DNA of 64,000 nucleotides from Nipponacmea schrenckii (lineage: Eukaryota; Mollusca; Gastropoda; Lottiidae). This document shows, in pieces, positions 37,265 to 47,170 of the stretch. The DNA is taken from positions 34,826,067 through 34,890,066 of the forward strand of contig CM060201.1 of assembly GCA_030562195.1 (NCBI GenBank), in the 5' to 3' direction. The notes below the pieces were generated by a model. That model was not told the DNA's origin. It searched no databases and saw only the letters and a list, made by a program, of their open reading frames with translations. Both the position numbers and the translations under genes were made by a program. Every line of letters begins with the position of its first letter. Position 1 is the stretch's first letter.

Positions 37265-38200
37265 ATGTTAAACTGTCGTTGTCGTTTGGTTTTAATTTAT
37301 TTATCGCCCCTCTTGACATACCACCATTTTGGTATTGATATTTGGTGAACAGCTATTGCGGTTTTAGGCAGTGGTGGCGAAAGCCCACGAAACTAGTGCG
37401 GTAAGCTGACCTGATGGGAGACAACTGTGATGGTTAGATTGAAAAATTTCGACTGGAAAAGCACAAAACATAACGAAGATGATATTTGTTAATCTGTTTA
37501 TTACAAAATTTTGATACTGGCAAGGTTAAAAAAAAGACATAAAACATAAAGAGAGTGTATATTTAACCAAGTTACTTACCAAGTGGTAATCATATTAAGA
37601 TGAAAATAAGTTATACACATTAAAGGAAACAAACAGAAAGACAACCAGTCGATGGTTATATAGTATAAATAGTTCATAAATCAACGTAATATAAGCTAGG
37701 TTTGTACAGATAGTTTTGTTATCATGTATCCTGGAAGTACAGTATGGACTGTATATTTTCATGTTTATAAAGGTAATTTACTACCAGCGCCTTTTTACAA
37801 TATCTTTGTGCTCTAGTGTTGAAACCTTTCATGTCTTTTTGGCAAAATAGAAATTAAATAATTAAAGTCTTTGAGCTAAACCTTTGTTGATTACTATCAC
37901 ACATTTTACAAGATGTTTCTGTGTTTCATCATCACCAATCATCATCATCAATTATCATCACCAATCATCATCATCACAATCATCATCACAATCATCATCA
38001 TCAGCATCTTCCCAATCATCATTATTATCATCACCATCCATCATCATCATAATCCGTCACCAATCATCATCATCACAATCATCATCATCACAATCATCAT
38101 CATCAACAATCATCAGCATCTTCAATCATCATCATCATTATCCATCATCATCATCACCAATCATCATCATCAATCATCAACAAGTCAACCAAGATTTCAT
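37265..38200. repeat. Segmental repeat A (copy of 42083-42860) ending in an ATC microsatellite
   Basis: Collinear matches to 42083-42860 include 'gtcgtttggttttaa', 'gggagacaactgtgatggtt', 'ctggaagtacagtatggact', 'ttttcatgtttata' and 'aacctttgttgatta'. Both copies end in (ATC)n tracts. The 42-kb copy lies directly 3' of gene B. This copy has no recognisable gene end next to it. Confidence 0.8.
37918..38190. repeat. (ATC)n-rich microsatellite
   Basis: CATCATCATCAC and CAATCATCATC words repeat for about 270 bp. The Ser- and Ile/His-rich open frames here are by-products. Confidence 0.95.
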
Positions 38201-38379
38201 GATGACATGATGAAGTCGACAAAGATGGCAGACGTTTTCATGTGGAATGGTATCAGGAGACAATTAAATATAGAAGAAAATACTGTTACTCCCCAGAAAC
38301 ACATAAAATGTACTCTGTCTTGTTGGCTCTTTTCAGAATAAAATAAATTTCCATTTGAACGCACATTACCAGATCCAAA

Positions 38380-39120
38380 TACTTGAGGTTCTAAGTTTTG
38401 AGAAGGGATTAAGAAAATTCAAAGTCACGAGGATTCTGAAATTCACAAACGTTCTATGAGAGTATTAATTGTCACTAAGTTTCGATTACGGAGTGACCAG
38501 GCAGTCTATTAAAATTTGATGAAAGCCAAAAGCCGAAATCATACGAAACGGTCAAGTTATGAAGCGTCTGGTAGATGCGGGAAAACAGGATCTTGCCTTC
38601 AGGGGTCACAGAGAACAAGCGGGATAAGGTCAAGATTGTAACGAGACGAGGACAATTTTCTCGATGACACTTCAGATGAATAAACGATTCTCTGATTTAA
38701 CTGAAATTGCATATATATTTTCTGCCTTAGATCCTAAATATTTCTCAGATAAAAACAGTGAAACACAATTGATTGAAATTGTAAAGTTTTATAGTAAAGA
38801 TGTCAATACTATCGAACTAATAGATAAATACAGACATTTTAGAAGATATATCTTCACTCCTTTCCTCGATACCTCTTAAAGTCAAAGATGTTTTACCCTT
38901 TATTATACAAAATACTAGAGAAATTGCCTTTCCCAATTTGACGATTTTGTTTAAAATATTTTTGACAATTCCTGTATCCAGTGAGGCAAGCTTTAGTAGA
39001 TTGAAACTAATACAAAATTATATGAGATAACAATGGTGATTCCAGTAACCCAGTTTAATGGCGAGTCAATCTTGTTCTCTACCGATACTTGCTTCATTAG
39101 GCCAGTCAGGCAAAATAAAT
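38380..39120 (+). pseudogene. hAT transposase relic
   Basis: Plus-strand fragments in several frames read HEDSEIHKRSM (TTF-finger end), then MKRLVDAGKQDLAFRGHRE (the LAFRGH motif of ZMYM1-like hAT transposases), then 38664-38879 MNKRFSDLTEIAYIFSALDP and FYSKDVNTIEL. Around 38930-39030 comes FPNLTILFKIFLTIPVSSEA followed by SFSRLKLIQNYMR, the hAT C-terminal dimerisation motif. Stops and frame changes make it non-functional. Most of the catalytic core is absent. Confidence 0.75.
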
Positions 39121-39174
39121 ATACAACCAACCCAAAATACAATCTGCCCCCCCCCCCCCTCAAATTTACACTTC

Positions 39175-39720
39175 AGATTTTTAACTTAAAGTTCATTCTT
39201 GGGTGATTAGGAACACTCACACCAAGTTTCATCAAATCCATCAAGAAACCAGCTCTCAGTAGTATCCACAATAAGTTCATCCATGGATGATTACAAACTA
39301 TCATGTCTCGGAAAAATTCAAGAACGAGGGCAATAATAATATATTCATATATAAGAAACATTTTTCGATTGGTCCGATTTTCAAAAGGATTCATTCATGC
39401 GTCGTTACAAACACTCTCACCAAGTTTCATCAAAAATCCATCAAGAAACCAGTTCAATATCGTGTACACATAAAATTGAAGAACAAGGGCAATAACAGAT
39501 AGTAAATATTTTTCGACTAGTCTGATTTTTCCTAGGAGTGTAGGAAGAATCTCACCGAATCTCATCAATATCCATATAGAATATAGTGTCCACAATACTG
39601 AACGCGTATTAAAAAACTGTCACCAAATTTCGTCAAATCCATCAAGAAATCAGCTCTACCATGTCCACAAAGATTTTAAGAACAAGGGCAATAACTCATA
39701 CCAAATACCAGAGAATAACA
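39175..39720. repeat. Degenerate molluscan 'gggcaataac' repeat
   Basis: Four diverged blocks ('caccaagtttcatcaaat', 'catcaagaaaccag', 'gaacaagggcaataac', 'atttttcgattggtccgatt') match the 21.5-23.2 kb element. Facing open frames on both strands are chance. Confidence 0.65.
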
Positions 39721-40234
39721 CAGCACATAACAAGCAAGATACGCCCTCTTTAAAATATATTTTCTGTTTTAACACAGGCAGAAACTCTAACATTATTTAC
39801 GTCTAATCCAATCCAAGTTCTCATCAATATAAATGTTCACAGCAAAAAATAGCAGCATTTCTACTGTACACTATCAAGCTTGGTAGCGAAATTAACAGTA
39901 TGCAATTCTAATCAATTATCTCAATAAAACTCTTCAAATTTTACTTCCTCGTGTGTTTTGTTTATATAAGGCTAACATCGAATTGTAGAATACTTTTCTA
40001 CCATTCATTTCATTTCAAATCTAACATTATATATTTTACATTTGATATTGAACATCATATATTTAACATTTGATGTTTATGAGATATTTGATATGTAAGC
40101 CATTGTAAAGGCATGGAGATACCTAAGGTCAGCCAAATGAATTGTATGAAAAGCAAAGAGCCATATAATGTATCAATTAACAAGGCAATGATTTTCCATT
40201 TAATTGAGAATCGTATAAATTTGGAATATGCCAG

Positions 40235-40258
40235 CATGGTCAAATAAATATAATTTAA

Positions 40259-40297
<39 letters not shown>

Positions 40298-40300
40298 ACA
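40235..40300. repeat. (AAAT)n tail
   Basis: About eleven AAAT units follow 'atatgccagcatggtcaaat'; probably the tail of a LINE or SINE insertion on plus. Confidence 0.7.
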
Positions 40301-40936
40301 ACTCAAATATGTAATGGCGTCTACAGTTCACCATTGGAATTTCAGCCATCGAATCTGTGTGTCTAAAATTATCCGCTGACAACTTGTCATTTCTTGAGAC
40401 ATGATGGAACTTGCGAAGAGAACTGTATCAGGAAAAATCCGAGACCGAATGAAACTGTGGGTATCTAATAATAGTCAGAACTACAGCCAACAGTTAAATT
40501 TTATCATATACAAAATATGTATATGGCAAAATATATAAAAATATGATAAAATACATACATAAGTCAATTTTAATGTACATTTTCTTAAAAAGTGTTTTCC
40601 TGTCTAGTTTTTGAAGTACATAATGTATAAATTTATATATCTCAAATATGCATCTATTTGAATACATCGTGTCAAAAAAAGCTGTCTTGTCCTTTTGGTT
40701 CAAAAATAACCACCCTCAGATTAAGTGGTTCACCAAATCTAAATATCTACAGTTGGGCTGGGGAATTTTTTACAATCTACAATCATAAAGACCAATCTCT
40801 TACGCAATCTTTTTTGAGTTTCGTCCGCATGTTCATATTTAGAAACAAAATGTTTATGGCCCATAAACAGATGGCCCAACAAGTCAAATTAACCCGTAAT
40901 TCGGCTAGTTCCCTCGGTAGGGTGCTACCATAGGTA

Positions 40937-41405
40937 TGTACGTCAAGTCTCAAATTTGTCGTTCAAATGTAGATCTTTTTTTGATCATCCAGTCTGTTAA
41001 TTCGGTACATAACCGGACGCTGTGGTTGCTAAGTATGCACGCATGCGTACTTGCCCACATTCCTTAATATTTTCAATAACAACAATGGCATTTTTGTATT
41101 CCATTTATTATCTCTAGCAAAAGGCAATAATACATTTAAATATCATTTTGTAAATTATGAATTAATTAAAACAAGTGTTAACTCACTAATTATAAAATAC
41201 AAAATCAATTTTTTAGACGCCTTCATTCATATTGACGTCATTTGGTCACGTGAACAAACATGGAGTCTTAATTTAGCATTTACAAGCAGATCACAAGCAT
41301 TTCTGCGTCCACATAGCTCTTTTGAACTTGAGAATACATGGATTATTCATTAGAAACCCCAAATAATCAATTAGTAAGCTTACTTTGGTTCAAATTAATG
41401 AGAGA
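40937..41405. repeat. 468-bp repeat, inverted copy of 29210-29677
   Basis: This copy keeps TGACGTCA and CACGTG in the same relative positions as the other copy and matches along its full length with about one difference in ten. It sits between the 3' end of gene B and the 5' end of gene A0. Confidence 0.8.
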
Positions 41406-41682
41406 ACGCAACTTTAATTGTATTGGAACAGATTTTGGATTGTAGAATTCCAATTTTTTTCATTTTCATTCCAGTTTGAATTTTTGAAAATTAAAAAGTC
41501 TAAATTGAGTTACCTTGACTTTAAATGACCTTGAAATTTTGAATGTAGAATGTACTTGATAGTCCCTGTGATGTGATCTTTGATAAAAATTGTTTTTCTT
41601 TTCCGTCTTTTTCCTTTTCTAGAAGAAATTGTTTATCTTATCTTATATCGACTCGAGCTAATAGTGTACGTCAGACTTTAAT

Positions 41683-41790
41683 GAAATGAAAGGGATGGAG
41701 TTTTACGTCCTACTCTTCTGCATCTTATGGGCTAATGAATAGAGACAACGTCATGCAGTGTGCAAAGACAGAAATTTTGCTAGGACAGCC
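41683..41790. repeat. Second copy of the short repeat at 27946-28060
   Basis: Contains 'atggagttttacgtc', 'gcatcttatggg' and 'aacgtcatgcagtgtgc' in the order seen in the other copy. Confidence 0.5.
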
Positions 41791-42082
41791 CTTGGTTTAT
41801 TGTCTCATCCGCACGACTAGACGCCTTTTCCTTGTCAGCCCCTCTTGTCAGTCCCCCTTGTCGTCTGACTTTATAAATGTTAAAGAGGTGTTTATTAAGC
41901 TTCTGTCTTATGATAATTTATCTTCCTTACATAGTTTTTGATCAACATAACGTACAGATAACGTTAAGATAAAGTTTTAATATCTCAATATCAACTCTTC
42001 AAAACCCAGGTTATACTTATAAAAATGTGATGAGAATGGGTGAAATTAACCAGGAAATCAGGTTGTAAATGAAATATTATGA

Positions 42083-42860
42083 CTGTCATTGTCGTTTGGT
42101 TTTAACGTATCGACTCTCTTGACATAACGTAATGGTATCAATTTGTGAACAACTATTGCGGATTTTGGGCATTGGCAAATAAAGCCTTCCAGACTATTGT
42201 GGTAGGCTGAGCTTATCGGAGACAACTGTCATGGTTAGATTCAAATTGTGGAACCTCTGTGGAACCGTCATAAGCACAAAATGTATGATATCATTCAAAC
42301 TGTTAAAATAAAGTTGGGGTACAGGCGAGGTAAAAATAAAAAAGCATGAAGATGTTTATTTAATTTATATTTAAGTGATAATTATATAAATATGTAAGTA
42401 AGTGATTTAATAAAGCAATAAAAAAAAAAAAAAAACAATTCGAAACTGGACCAGACGATGGTTATGTAGTATAAGTAGTAGGCGACCCCTGTACTATTCT
42501 ACCTGGAAATACAGTATGGACTCTATGTTTTCATGTTTATAGAAGTTATTTGCTGAAAGCGTCTTTTTACATATTGTTGTTCTTTATAAGTTTCAAATAC
42601 AATGTCTTTTTTGGCAAAAAAAACTTTTGTTGATTATATATATATATATATATATATATACATAATTTTTAGACTATGTCCGATTACTCGCACTCGTCAG
42701 TACTGAATAATATTGTGAACAAAATGTTTCTCTGCTTCATCATGATCATCGTCATCAATCTCCATTATCGTTATCATCATCATCATCCGTCATCATCATC
42801 ATCATCAACATCATCATCATCATCATCACCAATCATCATCATCATCATTAGTTATATTAT
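42083..42860. repeat. Segmental repeat B with TA and ATC microsatellites, 3' of gene B
   Basis: This is the partner of 37265-38200. It includes a (TA)n tract at about 42638-42660 and an (ATC)n tract at about 42770-42850. The ATC tract starts within about 70 nt of the gene-B stop codon and so probably lies in its 3' UTR. Confidence 0.8.
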
Positions 42861-42917
42861 TATTATTATTTGGTTAGTTGGTTAAATCATCATTCACTGG
42901 TATAATAGATTCTCTAA

Positions 42918-43026
42918 TTAACGAGAAAACTGGGTATTATTATCGTAAGGATTATCATGCCTCAAATCATAATTTGGGTTTGTTGTTGGCGTGAAGATAT
43001 TTATACGGGTAGATGGCGTTCTCGTC
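42918..43026 (-). CDS. Gene B cytoplasmic-tail exon
   Basis: After acceptor atttgtag the frame reads TRTPSTRINIFTPTTNPNYD, then LRHDNPYDNNTQFSR and TAA (42918-42920). It shares TTNPxYD with gene A and adds a second NPxY-type motif (DNPY). Confidence 0.82.
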
Positions 43027-43414
43027 CTACAAATACATTAAGGACAATTATAGTTTTATTATTACTAACAATACCTGAATTAGATAAAAATAGGAATTGT
43101 AAATACATACAGAAATTGACAAAGATAAGGTATCGTCTATTAATACCTACTATGACAGGTTGCGAACCCTTTCAATTGCTTCCACTTTTACGATATGCCA
43201 TTCACCAGAGTCGATGAATCTTTAGTTTTCCTCGAATTAAAAACATTACTATTCCCAATGCTTGCGAGGTTAATCAGACAAATATATTACATGTATTGAT
43301 TTTTTTTTAATTAGCGTTGTTATTGACTTGCTAGTCCAAATTAATTCAACCATTCATCATAATATACCTCATGTATTTAAACTGAATATAGTCATTTTTA
43401 AAACTCAAACTTAC

Positions 43415-46400
43415 TTTTTATAAGCCAAGCAGAATATGATAATACAGACAATGATGAACACCGCAGCCACGGCTAATGATATACCAATTACTACATAATC
43501 CATTTGTTCCTCTACAAGAGAAATACCAAGGTTATATCACTAACATTTGTCTGTCTCGTCCAACTGTACAACCCAAAAAGTACATTTTTAAAGTTTTACG
43601 TCATTCCATCACCACCGACCACAACTAATTCAGTTTCATCTCACATCATAACACATACTGTAGCCCTCATAGCCAAATTAAATGCAATCACGAAAATCTG
43701 CGAAGCAGTTCATTTTGTATATTATTTTTCATGAGAATTTCTAGAAAAGCCAAAAAAATATACGATATCTTTCTGCAGTCTCTATAACTAGCGTCATTTA
43801 CAAGATAGGTCTATATTCTGCAAATAGAAACAGCTACCGAATTTACAATGCGAATCAAAATTAGCCTCGAGATTGAAATTTGTGCTAAAATTTCTTATAA
43901 CATTTTTCAACTTAATATTTTAATACTTGGCTACCAGTAGTATAAAATCGCAAAACACAAACAAAAACAAACGAAGCTACCTTTAGTTGGGTCTTCGGTA
44001 ACAGTCTCTATTGTAGTTCGAGTCACTTCTGAAATTAAATAATATACTTTATTAATTTTACGCTGACAAATGTAAAACAGAACTAGACACGTCCTAACAC
44101 ACCAACGAAAACTACACACACTTCACTAAGATGAAATAACCTAACTCCCTTTTTGTTGTCTGTTTTTTCGTAACAACCCCCAGTGTAGTGTCGACCGTTT
44201 CTAAAATTAAAAGAAGAGGGTGATAAAAGGCCATTGTTCGCCTTTTTAAAAGGGGTGTTTTTGGGCCCAAAAAAAATATGAACATAATCTTCAGAATTAC
44301 TAGGTTCAACATGACAGTTATAGTTTCCTGGTAGTGACGTATTGTATACTGTAAACAAATATTGACCGATTTCCCCAGGCTGCTTTTTTCATGTTCATTG
44401 TAACAAGATTTAATAGATGAAATTGAGAAAATTTAAAATTTTGAAATTTTCGCGCCAACTGATAATTATCGGATCAATCTGAAATTTAAAGTATATAGAC
44501 ATCATGCCCATACAAAATAAAATCTTTTAAATCACTTCCTGTGTAGTTCACAAAATGTAGACAAAACAGTACAGTCAATTAATTAAAGATTTCCAACTCC
44601 ATTGACAAGATCGGTCTGAAGTCTTGAAATTGAAATTTGGTGCTTTACATTTCTTAAATAAATTGTCAATATTTGGCGACCAGTAGCATAAAATCGCAAG
44701 CCACAAACAAAAACAAACGAAGCTACCTTTAGTTGGGTCTTCGGTAAAAGTATCCATTGTAGTTCCAGTCACTTCTGAAATTGAATAATTTACTATATTA
44801 AATTCATCGTGACTATGTAAAACACAACTCTACATGTCCTAAACCACCCTTACAATACAGACACGATTTTATGGTATACTACTCCTTAGATTTATTATAC
44901 ACACAACGTTTCAACAATCTACATTGTCATCATCAGGTGAAATGAGAAAATATAATACAAGAAGGTATATATGTACAAAAATAATTGATAGCGACAGTTA
45001 ATTAGAGGATTAATGGGAGTGGCATTAAGCAATGAGGGGTGATAATAAACATCAGCTCAGAGTGGGGGATTATGCTAATAGATTGGGATGACTCAATGTA
45101 TATTAGTGGGAATAGTGTAGTGATAGCAGATGAATGAGATTAATGATTAGTTAGTTAAATTAATTAAATAAACATCTATCTTTCCAAATGGCAGGAAGGT
45201 GGATTCCTTGGTCTCGGTTTAGTTCTGGGTTGAGTTTGTAGATTTCTATGGCTTCTCTTATCTCTCTTGTGTGCTTGTGGGGGATGTTCATAGCAAGGAT
45301 GTCAGTTTGGTCCCATTCTATGGTGTGGTTAGGGTGATGACTTCTATGTTCTGCAACGGCGCTGCTCATATCTTGGGTGTTGGTCTTGGTCTTATGTTGG
45401 GCAATTCTGACACTGGCTGGGTTGGATGAGTGACCGATGTATGTTGCTCCACAATTGCAATTTACTTTATATACTATTCCACTGGGGTCTGCTGGACGGG
45501 AAGATATTTTACCATTGGCTTGGAGTAATGTTTTTAGTGGGCTACCTGTAGTAAAGTAAACCTGTTTGTTGAGGTTTTTCTGCAGACTCCGCTTAATCTG
45601 GTAGCTTTGGTGTCCAATGAATGGTATGCCAATCCTGCATATGGGGGACTGTGATGTGGCTGGTCTCTGAGTTCGGGTATTAGTGTTTAAAGTTTTCGAT
45701 ATGATGTTATCTGTAACTACTTCTGGGTATTGGTTGTATATGGTAAAGACTTTCTTGATATGCTCTATTTCTCCTGGGAGGTTGTGTGGGTGACAGATTT
45801 CAGAGGCTCTCTTTGTTAAGGCTGAAATTTGTTCCGGTTTTGTTTTGGTGGGGTGAAATGACGTAGAATGCAGGTATTGGTCAGTATGGGTGGGCTTGCG
45901 GTAAACTGATGTGCTGAGGTTTGTTGGAGTTCTGGTGATATTGATATCCCCCACTCTGAGCTGATGTTTATTATCACCCCTCATTGCTTAATGCCACTCC
46001 CATTAATCCTCTAATTAACTGTTGCTATCAATTATTTTTGTACATATATACCTTCTTGTATTATATTTTCTCATTTCACCTGATGATGACAATGTAGATT
46101 GTTGAAACGTTGTGTGTATAATAAATCTAAGGAGTAGTATACCATAAAATTGTGTCTGTTATTTAAAGTGATCTCTACCCCTAAATGTCGCTTAAGGATT
46201 ATAAAACTTCAATAGGATGAAATAACTTAACTACCTTTTGTCGTCTGTTTTTTAGTAGCATCACCCAGTGTAGTGTCGACCATCTCTAAAATTAAAAGAA
46301 GAAGGTGATACAAAGGATAGAAAGAATGTCATTACACACAACACAAACTAACAACAACAGTTCAATACAAAGTAATGTCATACAGTACCACAAATATCAA

Positions 46401-46464
46401 GAAATACCTGTTATTGTAGAATGTTCAGTCACATCACCCATTGTAGAGATCATTGTAGTCATTT
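43415..46464 (-). CDS. Gene B stalk mini-exons and transmembrane exon
   Basis: Five phase 1-1 stalk exons: 46408-46464 (57 nt, MTTMISTMGDVTEHSTIT), 46235-46285 (51 nt, MVDTTLGDATKKQTTK), 44727-44774 (48 nt, VTGTTMDTFTEDPTK), 44141-44200 (60 nt, TVDTTLGVVTKKQTTKREL) and 43981-44028 (48 nt, VTRTTIETVTEDPTK). The transmembrane exon 43415-43511 follows (MDYVVIGISLAVAAVFIIVC then IIIFCLAYK). Lys-rich KKQTTK variants are absent in gene A. A Penelope-like element sits in the intron between the second and third. Confidence 0.8.
44893..44957 (-). ncRNA. Hammerhead-like ribozyme in the left Penelope repeat
   Basis: On minus: TATTATA...CAC, CTGATGA, a 5-bp helix II (ACAAT/ATTGT, loop GTAG), GAAAC, GTT, GTG...TATAATA. 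The core boxes match a type I hammerhead. Helix I is CAC/GTG plus TATTATA/TATAATA. Helix III is only AC/GT with no loop, as in minimal hammerheads thought to act as dimers. Confidence 0.6.
45160..45984 (-). CDS. Penelope-like RT C-terminus plus GIY-YIG endonuclease
   Basis: 274 residues. Residues about 20-60 (SVYRKPTHTDQYLHSTSFHP) are the thumb end of a Penelope-type reverse transcriptase. Residues about 170-260 form the GIY-YIG nuclease: GIVYKVNCNCGATYIGHSS, then SVRIAQHK, a conserved Arg, AVAEHRSHHPNHTIEWDQ and REIREAIEIYKL with the metal-binding Glu. The Cys pair before YIG is typical of the family. The ORF is uninterrupted, which suggests a rather recent insertion, but without the palm domain it is not autonomous. 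Confidence 0.88.
   Translation of the reverse strand: MRGDNKHQLRVGDINITRTPTNLSTSVYRKPTHTDQYLHSTSFHPTKTKPEQISALTKRASEICHPHNLPGEIEHIKKVFTIYNQYPEVVTDNIISKTLNTNTRTQRPATSQSPICRIGIPFIGHQSYQIKRSLQKNLNKQVYFTTGSPLKTLLQANGKISSRPADPSGIVYKVNCNCGATYIGHSSNPASVRIAQHKTKTNTQDMSSAVAEHRSHHPNHTIEWDQTDILAMNIPHKHTREIREAIEIYKLNPELNRDQGIHLPAIWKDRCLFN
46059..46123 (+). ncRNA. Hammerhead-like ribozyme in the right Penelope repeat
   Basis: The plus-strand twin of the motif at 44893-44957: CTGATGA at 46080-46086, GAAAC at 46104-46108, predicted cleavage after GTT (46109-46111), helix I CAC (46077-46079) with GTG (46112-46114) and TATTATA (46059-46065) with TATAATA (46117-46123). Confidence 0.6.
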
Positions 46465-46639
46465 CTTAAATTGATAAGATTTATTTAATATGTGATAGGG
46501 GAATGGTATCTTGTCTAAGCAGTACAATTTGTGGCAAACAGATTTATCTGGTCAAAACACACATTACCACAACACAGTATACCAAATAACTTGAAGAAAA
46601 ACTGAACGTACAACAATTGTAGAGGAATTGTATTTTCAA

Positions 46640-47170
46640 TATCTAAAAAATTAAAAATTAAATTTAAAATTTAAAGGGTTATAAAATATTTTCCTGTAGT
46701 AAAGTTTGTTCAAACGGGACCTCCCCCTTGGTTTCCAAAACAAATTACAAAAAACAGATATCTAACCTTGTTTTTGAAAATAACTTTTAAAATAATTGAA
46801 TACAAAATTGGTAAACATGATTTTCCACTACGTCCCGAGAAAAATTTTTGAAGGGAATTTAAAACCATTATACAATTTAAAACTGGCCTTATAAATATAT
46901 TTTAAAACCTGAAAGTAAAGGGGTTTCCAGTAAACCTCCACTTCTTCCTTTAAATAATAAATTTAAAAAAAATATTAAACCCTTTGAATAACAATTATAT
47001 AATATACATCTTTTAAATAATAAATATCAATAAATAAACTTTCCCTAAACCATATTTTCCATACTGTTAGCTAAACAAAACAAATTCTCTAATATACCAG
47101 CATTATAAAAAATCGAACCATTAAAAATAAAAAATTCTATTTTTCCATAATACAATGATTAGGCTGAAAA
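46640..47170 (-). pseudogene. Degraded stalk and Cys-module exons of gene B in noisy sequence
   Basis: The segment is homologous to gene-A exons 14420-14467 and 14551-14662 but has many inserted A/T runs, in-frame stops and lost donors (for instance CTACAG|GAAAAT for CAG|GTAAAA). Its texture, with expanded homopolymers, differs from the well-conserved exons on both sides. This suggests consensus errors as much as mutation. Confidence 0.6.

Larger units (their letters stand above)
44857..46160 (-). mobile_element. Truncated Penelope-like retroelement with inverted terminal repeats
   Basis: Inverted copies of about 214 bp (44857-45070 and 45946-46160) flank a 274-residue ORF on minus. The ORF start (MRGDNKHQLRVGD) lies inside the right repeat and is repeated, inverted, in the left one. 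Inverted or tandem terminal repeats (pLTRs) with hammerhead motifs are a known trait of Penelope-like elements. The reverse-transcriptase core is missing, so the copy is 5'-truncated. It is inserted in a stalk intron of gene B in the same orientation as the gene. Confidence 0.85.

Noticed and set aside
37884..38341. Ser-rich and His/Ile-rich frames over the ATC tract
   Set aside because: Microsatellite translation in two frames; no conserved domain.
29210..41405. The inverted 468-bp repeats as terminal repeats of one Polinton
   Set aside because: Gene A0 and unrelated repeats lie between them, and the Polinton relics are outside or next to one copy only.
42957..43217. Plus-strand frame MPQIIIWVCCWRED...
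   Set aside because: Mostly overlaps, in antisense, the gene-B tail exon and its intron; no homology.
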